Assembly: GCF_008973825.1 (NCBI RefSeq)
Contig: NZ_WCHR01000017.1
Coordinates: forward strand, 124,001-188,000
Reading direction: 5' to 3'
Length of the DNA stretch: 64,000 nt
Source of the DNA: Gemmobacter serpentinus
GTDB lineage: Bacteria; Pseudomonadota; Alphaproteobacteria; Rhodobacterales; Rhodobacteraceae
The position numbers and the translations under genes are program-made. The notes below the pieces were generated by a model. That model saw nothing but the letters and a program-made list of their open reading frames with translations, did not search any database and was not told the DNA's origin. Shown here one piece after another: positions 55,101-62,652 of this stretch (position 1 is its first letter; each line of letters opens with the position of its first letter).

Positions 55101-56947
55101 TACGCCCCCGCAGCCCGGTATGCGCCGCGCCAGTCGAGCCAGCCGCAGCCGAAGTCGAGCCATGCGCGGTATTTCAGCCCCAGCGTGTCCCAGGCCTCCT
55201 GGCGTTGGATCTGGACGCCCTGAGCGGCAGAGAGGTAGCCGTATTGCAGCGAGGCCACGCGGGCCGGATCAGCCAGCAGATACCATGCGTTGCCGGTCAG
55301 ACGCGGCTCCACGACAAGCGACAGCTTGCCCGAGAACACCGCCACGTCATCCGACTTGGTGGCATAGATCGAGGCCAGCAGCTTTTCGGCTGCCGTTTCC
55401 AGATCGGGCGAGACGATCAGGAATTTCGGCTGGGCGTCGATGATCGTTTTGCCGTCGAGGCCCTTCACCGTGCGCATGTGCTTGCGCGCTGCCGACAGGG
55501 AGGTTTCCGACAAGACAGAGCCAGCGCCCGTGGCGAGGTTGCCGCGACCAGCCGCGAAAACTGCCGTGCCGTCCGACAGATTGGGATTGCTGGTCAGCAG
55601 CGCCACCATTTCTTCGGCTTCGGTCTGAGCCGCTGCCTGACCCATTGCGGCGGTCATGTCGCCCAACAGGCCCAGATCGTCGTCGATCAGCAGCTTGCGG
55701 CTGACATTGATCGCGCGGCCAAAGGTTTTCAGCGACATGCTTTCGCCTGCCTCGGCCCGGCTGGTGTGCTTGAACTCGCCATGTTCGGTCATCTCTTGAA
55801 GACGGCCCATCTCGCCCAGACGGATCGAAGTGGACTCCTTGAAGTTCGGCAAGGTGCGCTGACGGGCCAGAGCCTTCAGGGGCGATTCCGCTGCCTGATA
55901 GGCTTGGGCGGCAACCTTGCCCATCGCGTTGCTGACCAGAAGCGGGAAGTCACTGGTGCCATGCGCGCGGGCAAATACCTCATCCCCAGACATGCCGCGC
56001 ACCGAAACGCCCGCACGGGTCAGGCAATCGGCAGCAAGATCGCGCATCGACATGTTGACGAATTCGCGGCTGGCCTCGGGCAGATCACCGCCAGCCATGC
56101 GGAAGGCCAGAGCATCGGCAGCGCGAGTCTGGATCTGGGCCGGGTCGGTATGATCGCGGCGGATGCTGACTTTCGGGGCCTGACGGGTCAGCATGGCTTC
56201 CCGTGCAGCCTCGCGCACCTCATCTTCCGTCACAGCCTCTTCGGCCAGGTTCTCGCCCCAGGTATCGGGCAGATTGCAGGCAGAGCGCAGCGTTTCAATC
56301 AGCGCAGCGCGAGTCTCAAGATCAAAGGGCATTTCTGCACTCCGTTGAATGATTGCGTTTCGGTCGGCAGGCACTGGCACAAGGCTGACCTCCAAAAGCC
56401 GCCATCTGGTGGCGGTCTTGGTCCTTGTGCCGTCAGGGTTTCGGCTCTCGCGCCATGCGAGAACTTGGTATCCGGCGCTGACGTGGCGAATGACGCCATC
56501 CTTCACGCGCTGGAAAATCGGTTCGATGTCATCCGCTTGCCCAAGGCGTAGCGTTGCGCTGACGCTGGGGCCGTCGATCACAAGGCCAGATGCCCGCCCG
56601 ACAGTTTCGCGGGCGGCTTGGCGGTGATCAGTCAACAGCGGGAAGTCGTCGCTATCGCTGAATTCCAGCCCGGCGGGATCGAGGATTTCGAGGAATGGCC
56701 CCTTAGCGTCACGCCTCTGCACCGGAGTCGCCGTGGCGACGACAGCACGGAATTCGCGGCTGGCCTCATCCAGATCACCAACGCGCGGCATGGAACGGAA
56801 AAGCCGGTCGCCCGATGTGGTATCGAGCGGGCCTCTGCCGGTTTCGCGCGTGTATTGGGCCTTGTCCGGGTTCGCGGTCAGCTTGGGCGCGGTGATGATC
56901 GCGGCTTTCGCCGGATTGCCAGTCAGACGGTGAAGCGGTTTGTTCAT
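55100..56947 (-). CDS. Prohead protease-major capsid protein fusion
   Basis: 615-residue fusion. N-terminal caudoviral prohead protease (about residues 60-205), with catalytic His in FPLLTDHRQAARETVG and Ser in VIRHVSAGYQVLAW. A Glu/Arg-rich scaffold-like linker follows (about 210-290, EEAVTEDEVREAAREAMLTR). The major capsid protein is about 300-615 (FVNMSMRDLAADCLTRAGVS, then SLKTFGRAINVSRKLLIDDD and VEPRLTGNAWYLLADPARVA). Fusions of this kind are known in alphaproteobacterial prophage-like elements; self-cleavage would release protease and scaffold. ATGA overlap with portal, TAATG with gpW. Confidence 0.92.
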   Translation of the reverse strand: MNKPLHRLTGNPAKAAIITAPKLTANPDKAQYTRETGRGPLDTTSGDRLFRSMPRVGDLDEASREFRAVVATATPVQRRDAKGPFLEILDPAGLEFSDSDDFPLLTDHRQAARETVGRASGLVIDGPSVSATLRLGQADDIEPIFQRVKDGVIRHVSAGYQVLAWRESRNPDGTRTKTATRWRLLEVSLVPVPADRNAIIQRSAEMPFDLETRAALIETLRSACNLPDTWGENLAEEAVTEDEVREAAREAMLTRQAPKVSIRRDHTDPAQIQTRAADALAFRMAGGDLPEASREFVNMSMRDLAADCLTRAGVSVRGMSGDEVFARAHGTSDFPLLVSNAMGKVAAQAYQAAESPLKALARQRTLPNFKESTSIRLGEMGRLQEMTEHGEFKHTSRAEAGESMSLKTFGRAINVSRKLLIDDDLGLLGDMTAAMGQAAAQTEAEEMVALLTSNPNLSDGTAVFAAGRGNLATGAGSVLSETSLSAARKHMRTVKGLDGKTIIDAQPKFLIVSPDLETAAEKLLASIYATKSDDVAVFSGKLSLVVEPRLTGNAWYLLADPARVASLQYGYLSAAQGVQIQRQEAWDTLGLKYRAWLDFGCGWLDWRGAYRAAGA

Positions 56948-58311
56948 GCTTTACTGCCCTTTTGTTCAACTGAATGTTGATTAGCTGGGAGACCAAGGCC
57001 GGACTCGCGGCTGCGATCTGCGGCAATCTCGGCATCAACCTGGGCCACGTCATAGCCAAGCTGAGCCACGGCCATACGGCGACTGATCAGGCCCATATCG
57101 AGCATTTCGCGGGTAGCCTTGGCATCGGATTCCGGGTCAACCCATTGCGGTTTCGGGAAATGCCATTCGGCCTTGGCCGCAGGATCGGCGGTGTTCGAGC
57201 CGCGCAAGGATTCCAAAAGTTGCCACCGTGCCCAGATGCGATTGAGTGCAGGCACCAGCAACGTGTGCTGGATCGCCTCAATATGCGCGCGGAACTGCAC
57301 CAGAGCCGTGCGGGCGCTGGAATAGTTCACGCCCCGCATATCGCCCGACAGCAGGAACTCGGGGATCTGCAAGCCCGCAGCGATCTGGCGCAGGCTGACG
57401 GCCACCAGATCAACCGCCTGGCTCATCTGTTGCGGGGTGCTGAAACGCACGTCCCAGCCCTGCGGCAGAACGCGCATGACGCCCGGCTCAAGGCTCAGAT
57501 CCAACGGATTGCCGCCTTCGCCCTGATCGAAAGGATTGGGGCCAGTGCCGTTCTGGTCGATCACGAAACCGGCCATCATGGATTGGATCTTTGCGTTGAC
57601 TTGCAGCGCGTCGAGAAGATGGCTCAGTTCGTTCAAAGGCAGAATGGTAGAGGCAAACCACGACAGGCCTCGAGTCTGGGCAGCGCCAAGGCGGCGGAAG
57701 AGGTGGATCACGTCCGCAGCTTCAACGCGCACCGGGGCGCGGAAGGTCTGGAATTGATCAGTCGGACGCGCGGGGCGGAAGTGATAAGCAACGGGCAGAT
57801 CGTCGCTATCGTATTCGATGCCCGCCGCGATGTAGCGGCCTTCGCCCAGTTCGAGGGTATAGGCTTCGTCCAGTTGCTCGGCAGGGACATGCTGCAACCG
57901 CAACGCCCCTTCCGCATCGGTGCGCAGGATGAGAAGGCTTTCGCCATCCGTCACCAGTGCGTCAGCCACTTCTGCGAGCAGAGCGCCGAATTGATTGGCC
58001 TCTGCCCACTCGCTGAAAGCAGCGTCTTGCTCTTCGCGCGTGTCATCATCGCCCAAGGTGGCGGCGGTTGGTCCATAGCCGACAAGGGCGGTTTTCAGGA
58101 TCTCAGCAGCATTGCCCGCCGTGGGATCATTATGCCGCAAATGCCGTGCCCGCCCGCGCACCTGAGACGCGCCTGCCAGCACTTCGGCACCAGTTGCGCC
58201 GAAAGCCGGGGTGGCGGACCAGCGCTTGCCGCTAGCGCCTTCCAGCATACGGACGGCGGCAGTACGCGGTGCAGGCGTGTCGCGGGTGAAGAGGCGAGAC
58301 AGTAGGCCCAT
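56944..58311 (-). CDS. Phage portal protein (lambda gpB family)
   Basis: 455-residue lambda-type portal. Start at 58311 (MGLLSRLFTRDTPAPRTAAV). Core: GRARHLRHNDPTAGNAAEIL, then EEQDAAFSEWAEANQFGALL, the conserved VADALVTDGESLLIL, and PEFLLSGDMRGVNYSSARTA. Forms the dodecameric vertex channel for DNA packaging. Overlaps the protease-capsid gene by 4 nt, and follows the MerR-like gene by 5 nt. Confidence 0.95.
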   Translation of the reverse strand: MGLLSRLFTRDTPAPRTAAVRMLEGASGKRWSATPAFGATGAEVLAGASQVRGRARHLRHNDPTAGNAAEILKTALVGYGPTAATLGDDDTREEQDAAFSEWAEANQFGALLAEVADALVTDGESLLILRTDAEGALRLQHVPAEQLDEAYTLELGEGRYIAAGIEYDSDDLPVAYHFRPARPTDQFQTFRAPVRVEAADVIHLFRRLGAAQTRGLSWFASTILPLNELSHLLDALQVNAKIQSMMAGFVIDQNGTGPNPFDQGEGGNPLDLSLEPGVMRVLPQGWDVRFSTPQQMSQAVDLVAVSLRQIAAGLQIPEFLLSGDMRGVNYSSARTALVQFRAHIEAIQHTLLVPALNRIWARWQLLESLRGSNTADPAAKAEWHFPKPQWVDPESDAKATREMLDMGLISRRMAVAQLGYDVAQVDAEIAADRSRESGLGLPANQHSVEQKGSKA

Positions 58312-58316
58312 GAAGG

Positions 58317-58862
58317 TCAGCCTTCCGAACGCCGAATTGCGCCCATAATAGGTGCGAGAAGATTGGTGAACGGGAAGGTCGTGACCCCTTCGAAGCCGTG
58401 GCGCAACTCCGTCCAATCGGGATCAACAGCGCGGCGGCGATTGTTCACAATCCAGTGGCCACTAAAACCAAGGACTCCGTCGATGCGAACATAGCCAACT
58501 TCGAAAACCCACGTTCTAGCCTTTTCCGGGCTTTCATACGCGGCAAGCAGATCGGAGGCGGCAGCATCAAAGCTGTAGATAGCGGCAACGTCTTGCGCTT
58601 CGAACCTCATCTGTGCATCGAACTTCGCGAGTTCGCCAGAGGCAAGATTTCGGTCGAGCGCGGCAAGCAACATGCGCGCGCGGTAAACCTCTTTCTCTGG
58701 AAAAAGCAGGGCACCCTTTTTCCCGTAGTGGTCTGGGATGGGTTGCAAGATGCCGCGACCTGCCAAGCCCTTCAGTTGGTTGAAGATGGGTTCCTCAGGG
58801 CGTTTTTCGACGGTGGCGATCAGGTCCGAAATGTCGCGCAGGGTATAGCGTGTCTGGGGCAT
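58317..58862 (-). CDS. MerR-like DNA-binding protein of the element (181 aa)
   Basis: Start at 58862 (MPQTRYTLRDISDLIATVEK), because AAGGAG lies 6 nt upstream; a second ATG at 58868 abuts it. The first 75 residues look like a MerR-type winged helix (TLRDISDLI, then FNQLKGLAGRGILQPI and LFPEKEVYRARMLLAALDRN). The C-terminal 100 residues are of unknown fold (FEVGYVRIDGVLGFSGHWIV). It lies 5 nt upstream of the portal gene, so it is transcribed with the head genes. A GAATTG/CAATTC palindrome is 34 nt upstream. Regulator is the best guess; a packaging or head role is possible. Confidence 0.65.
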   Translation of the reverse strand: MPQTRYTLRDISDLIATVEKRPEEPIFNQLKGLAGRGILQPIPDHYGKKGALLFPEKEVYRARMLLAALDRNLASGELAKFDAQMRFEAQDVAAIYSFDAAASDLLAAYESPEKARTWVFEVGYVRIDGVLGFSGHWIVNNRRRAVDPDWTELRHGFEGVTTFPFTNLLAPIMGAIRRSEG

Positions 58863-58895
58863 GGGCATCTCCTTCCCCCGCAATCTATCAGATCG

Positions 58896-58908
58896 GAATT
58901 GACAATTC
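58896..58908. promoter_or_regulatory. Palindrome upstream of the MerR-like gene
   Basis: GAATTG - A - CAATTC; another GAATTG half-site lies near 58928. It sits in the start of an AT-rich stretch that probably contains the promoter of the head operon. Confidence 0.4.
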
Positions 58909-59042
58909 AACACTGAAGATTCCTGTAGAATTGTTAAATCCGCTATGCTATGAAGGCCTCATCCCAGAAGTGGGTTCCATAGTTCCTCCTTGCGACACAG
59001 GGCGGGGCGGCTCCGGTCGCCCCCTCCACCAAGAATTCAAAT

Positions 59043-59164
59043 CCCGCGCGTCTGATAGTTAATGCTCATCAGTCGGTTGAGCGCGGGTAAGCTGGCAGCG
59101 GTTCGTCCTCCCGTGTTGCGGCCAGCAGGAACGCCCCCGGTTTGGGTTAGCCGGGGGCGTTTCC
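59043..59164 (+). ncRNA. Candidate structured small RNA with intrinsic terminator (opposite strand of the element)
   Basis: Three consecutive hairpins. (1) CCCGCGC (59043-59049) pairs with GCGCGGG (59081-59087), with inner CTGAT/ATCAG. (2) GCTGGC (59091-59096) pairs with GCCAGC (59121-59126), continued by GCGG/TTGC. (3) An 11-bp AACGCCCCCGG / CCGGGGGCGTT terminator-type stem (59130-59161), followed by only a short T run. No ORF explains the region. The alternative is that only the last hairpin matters, as a bidirectional terminator. Confidence 0.35.
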
Positions 59165-59263
59165 GTGTGTGCAGATCCAAAGTGCGCCCCTTCCAGCAAA
59201 CTTTAGTGAACTGGACTAGATCTTGGGAGTTGGTATAGTGGGCGAACTAGAGGAGTGATGAAG

Positions 59264-59443
59264 ATGAAGTCCGGGAAGATATTTTTTCGCGTGCAGTCTA
59301 GTGCTCGGCATGCTGGAACCGGGAATTTCGAGGTTCGCAACTCTCCGTCCGGTGTGAAAGTCGTAACCATCAAACGTGATACGTATATGTCCGCGAAGAA
59401 GGCTGCTGCGAAGGCCCTCACTCAGAACAAGAAGCCTGCATAG
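59264..59443 (+). CDS. Small hypothetical cargo protein (59 aa)
   Basis: 59-residue basic protein starting MKSGKIFFRVQSSARHAGTG; AGGAG lies 8 nt upstream of ATG 59264 (GTG 59255 and ATG 59258 are in frame but too close to the SD). The beta-rich N-terminus and Lys/Ala-rich C-terminal helix (YMSAKKAAAKALTQNKKPA) recall small DUF2188-type proteins, but I cannot confirm that. It is opposite in strand to the head operon and AT-richer than its surroundings, as expected of a moron gene. Confidence 0.6.
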   Translation: MKSGKIFFRVQSSARHAGTGNFEVRNSPSGVKVVTIKRDTYMSAKKAAAKALTQNKKPA

Positions 59444-59458
59444 AAATAGGGATTTAAA

Positions 59459-59953
59459 TTGGCTGGTAGAGGAAATCCAATTTTTGACCGCCTTTGCGCG
59501 GACAGTGATGATATTGAATCCCTAGTCGCATACGCTCTGTATAAAAAGCACAAGCGTGACTGGGCGGAGAATTACCGCAAAACACATGGTAGTGATCCAA
59601 AAACTGCGGATGATGATGCTTTTGCCAGTGCTGTTTCCACTGACGGCCAACTTCAACTATATCGGCAAAATGCTCAGAACCTGATTATCGCTTTCGCAGA
59701 CCAGATGGTTGAAGAAGTAAAACCAGATATTGAAAAAGAAGCTATCACTGCGAGAATTGAAGCAGCTACCGCTAAGATTTCGGGTGCTGGCTCCTTTGCA
59801 AAACAGATGCTTTCTGGTCTGACTGCATCTCTTATTACCACATTTGTACTGATAATTCTAACGATTGCATCCGCACTGTTTGGGGTGGACCCGATAGATG
59901 GTCTAAATGAACTAGTCGGAAATAGCTCATCGAAAGACATTTCGGCGGATTGA
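59459..59953 (+). CDS. Membrane-anchored hypothetical cargo protein (164 aa)
   Basis: Soluble, charged N-terminal region of about 115 residues (FDRLCADSDDIESLVAYALY, then YKKHKRDWAENYRKTHG and AFADQMVEEVKPDIEKE). One strong membrane helix lies near residues 125-147 (ASLITTFVLIILTIASALFG), with a short acidic C-terminal tail. TTG start at 59459 with a weak SD. 15 nt after the 59-aa gene, so a two-gene transcript. AT-rich relative to neighbours. Family not recognised; the topology resembles small membrane effectors of phage-encoded exclusion or defence systems, but that is conjecture. Confidence 0.65.
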   Translation: MAGRGNPIFDRLCADSDDIESLVAYALYKKHKRDWAENYRKTHGSDPKTADDDAFASAVSTDGQLQLYRQNAQNLIIAFADQMVEEVKPDIEKEAITARIEAATAKISGAGSFAKQMLSGLTASLITTFVLIILTIASALFGVDPIDGLNELVGNSSSKDISAD

Positions 59954-60027
59954 TTATTCCGGCTATTGAAGGCAGGTCTAGACTTAATGCTTGCCTACTA
60001 GGCTTGCGGGGGCGGAAACAAAATGTG

Positions 60028-60213
60028 CTACACCCATACATTCATCGGCCCAAGAGGTGGGACTTGCTCTAAATTCTCGACTGGAATTCCTTTCCCAGTT
60101 TTCTGTCCCGGCAGAACACAAGCAGCTTCACCGTTCAAGACAGACGCAACACAGTAAACTGGGCTAGTAGTTCCCTTTACTCTTACTTGGTTCCCTCGTG
60201 CTATGTCGCTCAC
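60028..60213 (-). CDS. Small hypothetical protein (61 aa), SH3-like
   Basis: 61-residue protein with GTG start at 60213 and AGGAGGG 4-5 nt upstream, the SD lying across the terL stop region (1-nt gap). It starts MSDIARGNQVRVKGTTSPVY and continues CVASVLNGEAACVLPGQKTG. The pattern of short beta strands resembles DUF2158/YodC-like small barrels, without certainty. It is in the packaging operon, but the head operon restarts about 1.1 kb downstream. Confidence 0.65.
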   Translation of the reverse strand: MSDIARGNQVRVKGTTSPVYCVASVLNGEAACVLPGQKTGKGIPVENLEQVPPLGPMNVWV

Positions 60214-60214
60214 C

Positions 60215-61972
60215 TCACCCTCCTAGCCATTTGCTTTTAATCACGACAGGCGGTCGCTTCGGTGCCGCCTGACTCGCAAGTTCTTCGGCCCGCCTGTCAA
60301 CACTCTGCCCGATCAGGTTACGCACGGCCAGCGCATACACGCTGGCGTCAAGCGTTTCTGCCCGTTTGCCTTTGATCCGCTCGAACCGGGCTTCCGGCTT
60401 GCCGCGCACATAGCGCACCACACGCCGCTCAGAGGCCAGTTGTTCAAAGAAGATCGGCTGCAAGGCTTCACCGAAACGGATGCCCTGATTGCGCCCGACA
60501 CGGGCAAACAGCGCGGATTTCGCGGCATCGACGCCCACAATCCAAAGGTGCTGGCCCTTGGTGCCGGATCTCTGGAAGATCGGACGCGAGAATCCTGCAA
60601 CGCCCTTGATTGGCACGACACGCCGCCCGAACCGGGGGCGACAGAAACCCATGACGGTTTCAAGGTGCCCGCCGTCAGACGAGTCCACCGCGCAGGCGTC
60701 AATCCTGATCGTGCCGCCGTTCGGGTGCTGCCACGTCTCTTTCAGCAGGGAGTCGAGTTCCTGCCAGATCGTCTCGCCGTCGATTGGCCCCCAGAAAACG
60801 CGATGATCGAGCACAAGCCAATCCGTTTCCGTGTGGCCCATCAGCACGATTTCCAGGCGGTCATCCTGACAGTCGGCTCCTGCCGTGATCCAAAGGATCT
60901 CATGCGGCAGGTTGTCCAGACTGAAGGCTTCGCGCCGTGCGAACAATTCGTGTTCGTCAAAATCCTCGCCTTCCGTCTTCCAAGGCTGGCCCAGAATGGT
61001 GTTTGTGAACACTTGCAGCGTCTCGGGCGCGCGCTTAGCCAACAGGAATTCCGCCGCTAGCTCGCCCCATCGGGCATTATGGTGTGGGCTGATCAGGCAA
61101 TTCACGGCAAAGCCAGCATGGCCCTTCACCTCGGGCGCAGTGGCCCGCCAACGGCCTTGCGCGACCATCTGCGGCTTGAACCGCTCTTCCACGACACAGC
61201 CCGCGATAGGGCAAACCCAATGTGCCGAATCCGGGTCGTTTTCTTTCCATTGGATCGAGGCCCAAGTGATTTCGCTGTATTCACCGCATGAGGGGCAGAG
61301 GCATTCGAAGATCCGGCGATCTGACTCTGAATAAAGGCGGCTGATCGGCCCGAAATCGAATACAGGAGTCGAGCCTGCCAAAATTTTGCGGTCGCGGAAC
61401 GTAAGAGTCCGCATCTCGGCCAGCTTAATCGGGTCGCCCTCTTGGGTGGTTTCGTAGCCGTCGATCTCATCCATTGCCAGAAAGCGCGTGGTGTGACGGC
61501 GCAGGTTACGGGGTGATTTCGCAGCAAGGAATTTCAGACTGCCGCCAGGAAATCGCCGCGCTAGCATTGTGCTGCGCCCGGACTCGTCGGCATCATCTGA
61601 CAGCAGGCCGCGCAGGGCGGGCGATGCGTCGAACAAGGATTCCAGTTCAACGCTGAAATCCCGCGCATCGTCGGCAGTGGGCTGCAAGGCGATGATCGGC
61701 GCGGGCGCATTGGCGACGAAATGGGCCAGCGTGGCGCTGAGCCATTGCGTGTAGCCAATCCGTGCCCCCTTCAAAATCGTAATACGCTCGATCTCGGGAT
61801 CTTCGATTGCCTCGCACCAGCCACGCTGGAAAGGCCAAAGCTGCATTCTGCCCGGCAGGGCTGACGCGCTGGCGGGAATGTAGACGCTGGACTCGATCCA
61901 GTCAGCAAGCGGCACGTTCGGCGGCGGCAGCAATGCTTGCAGGGCTTTGTTGCGGACGATTTCAATTCCCAT
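60215..61972 (-). CDS. terL: Terminase large subunit (gpA family)
   Basis: 585-residue packaging motor. ATPase half: Walker A-like ITILKGARIGYTQWLSATLA (about residue 68), then PTADDARDFSVELESLFD and Walker B-like TRFLAMDEIDGYE. A zinc-binding segment lies in CLCPSCGEYSEITWA. Nuclease half: ITAGADCQDDRLEIVLMGH and ACAVDSSDGGHLETV, whose Asp residues fit the RNase H-like active site. Start at 61972 (MGIEIVRNKALQALL). Overlaps terS by 11 nt. This is the lambda gpA-type, matching the lambda-type portal. Confidence 0.95.
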   Translation of the reverse strand: MGIEIVRNKALQALLPPPNVPLADWIESSVYIPASASALPGRMQLWPFQRGWCEAIEDPEIERITILKGARIGYTQWLSATLAHFVANAPAPIIALQPTADDARDFSVELESLFDASPALRGLLSDDADESGRSTMLARRFPGGSLKFLAAKSPRNLRRHTTRFLAMDEIDGYETTQEGDPIKLAEMRTLTFRDRKILAGSTPVFDFGPISRLYSESDRRIFECLCPSCGEYSEITWASIQWKENDPDSAHWVCPIAGCVVEERFKPQMVAQGRWRATAPEVKGHAGFAVNCLISPHHNARWGELAAEFLLAKRAPETLQVFTNTILGQPWKTEGEDFDEHELFARREAFSLDNLPHEILWITAGADCQDDRLEIVLMGHTETDWLVLDHRVFWGPIDGETIWQELDSLLKETWQHPNGGTIRIDACAVDSSDGGHLETVMGFCRPRFGRRVVPIKGVAGFSRPIFQRSGTKGQHLWIVGVDAAKSALFARVGRNQGIRFGEALQPIFFEQLASERRVVRYVRGKPEARFERIKGKRAETLDASVYALAVRNLIGQSVDRRAEELASQAAPKRPPVVIKSKWLGG

Positions 61973-62489
61973 GTGCCACGCCCTCCAAAGCGGTGCGGAT
62001 TTCCCGGTCGAGGGTCGCAATGTCGGTGCTGGTCAGATGCGGCAGGCCCGCCCCGCAACGGGATGGAACCGCAAGTAAGGCGTTGCGCAGATCACGCAGG
62101 ATGCCCGCCCATTCACGGCTGACGGCATCGGCAGGCACCAACTCGCCACGCTCACGGGCAACGCGCGCCTCTTCTTTGTCGGCTTGGGCGCGTGTGAGCC
62201 GCAGCTTTTCGGCCCTAAGATCATCGGTATCACCGCCAGCAGCAGGACGCCCGCCAGAGCGAGAAGCGACAGAGCGCAGTTGCTCGATATAGCGCCCGAT
62301 GCTTTCGGCCACGTCATAGCGCCCGCGTCCGCTGCGAACGAACAAGCCTTCCCGCGCTTTGGTGCGAACCTGCGGCAGGGAAAGCCGGGTGAGCGCGGCC
62401 ATGCCTCTTTCGTCCAGTTCGAGGGGAAGGGCGGAATCCGGCTTTTGTGGCCCACTGCCGCCCAGAAGATCGTCAAGATCATCATACAT
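61962..62489 (-). CDS. terS: Terminase small subunit (Nu1-like)
   Basis: 175-residue DNA-recognition subunit. N-terminal winged-helix segment LDERGMAALTRLSLPQVRTK, then KAREGLFVRSGRGRYDVAES. A central Arg/Glu-rich coiled coil (LRAEKLRLTRAQADKEEARV) includes the typical RLTRAQADKEE signature of phage DNA-packaging Nu1 proteins. The C-terminal part contacts TerL. Start at 62489 (MYDDLDDLLGGSGPQKPD). Overlaps terL by 11 nt and the 56-aa ORF by 8 nt. It would define the pac/cos specificity of the element. Confidence 0.88.
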   Translation of the reverse strand: MYDDLDDLLGGSGPQKPDSALPLELDERGMAALTRLSLPQVRTKAREGLFVRSGRGRYDVAESIGRYIEQLRSVASRSGGRPAAGGDTDDLRAEKLRLTRAQADKEEARVARERGELVPADAVSREWAGILRDLRNALLAVPSRCGAGLPHLTSTDIATLDREIRTALEGVAHGN

Positions 62490-62652
62490 GCGCGGAATCC
62501 CAATTCGAAAAAATCGTGTGAAGAGGAACAAGCTGCGGCTCAGCGTGCCCCGCACGGCGGTGGCGGGGGGAAGGACCCGAAGTTGCGATAGGATCGAACG
62601 TTTTCACGTCAGCCCAATCCTTTGCGATACAGCGCATCTTTCTGCCTTTCAT
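62482..62652 (-). CDS. Small bridging ORF (56 aa) between primase and terS
   Basis: ATG at 62652 overlaps the primase stop (TAATG), with AAGGAG 8 nt upstream inside the primase 3' end. It ends by overlapping the terS start by 8 nt. It encodes MKGRKMRCIAKDWADVKTFD and then a Pro/His-rich C-terminus ending IFSNWDSAHV. No family recognised. The precise stop-start overlaps at both ends and the SD argue that it is translated. Confidence 0.55.
   Translation of the reverse strand: MKGRKMRCIAKDWADVKTFDPIATSGPSPRHRRAGHAEPQLVPLHTIFSNWDSAHV

Noticed and set aside
58992-59030. tRNA/tmRNA-like 3' end (GGTCGCCCCCTCCACCA)
   Set aside because: It looks like an acceptor end, but no T-loop consensus, matching 5' acceptor strand or anticodon arm can be folded around it.
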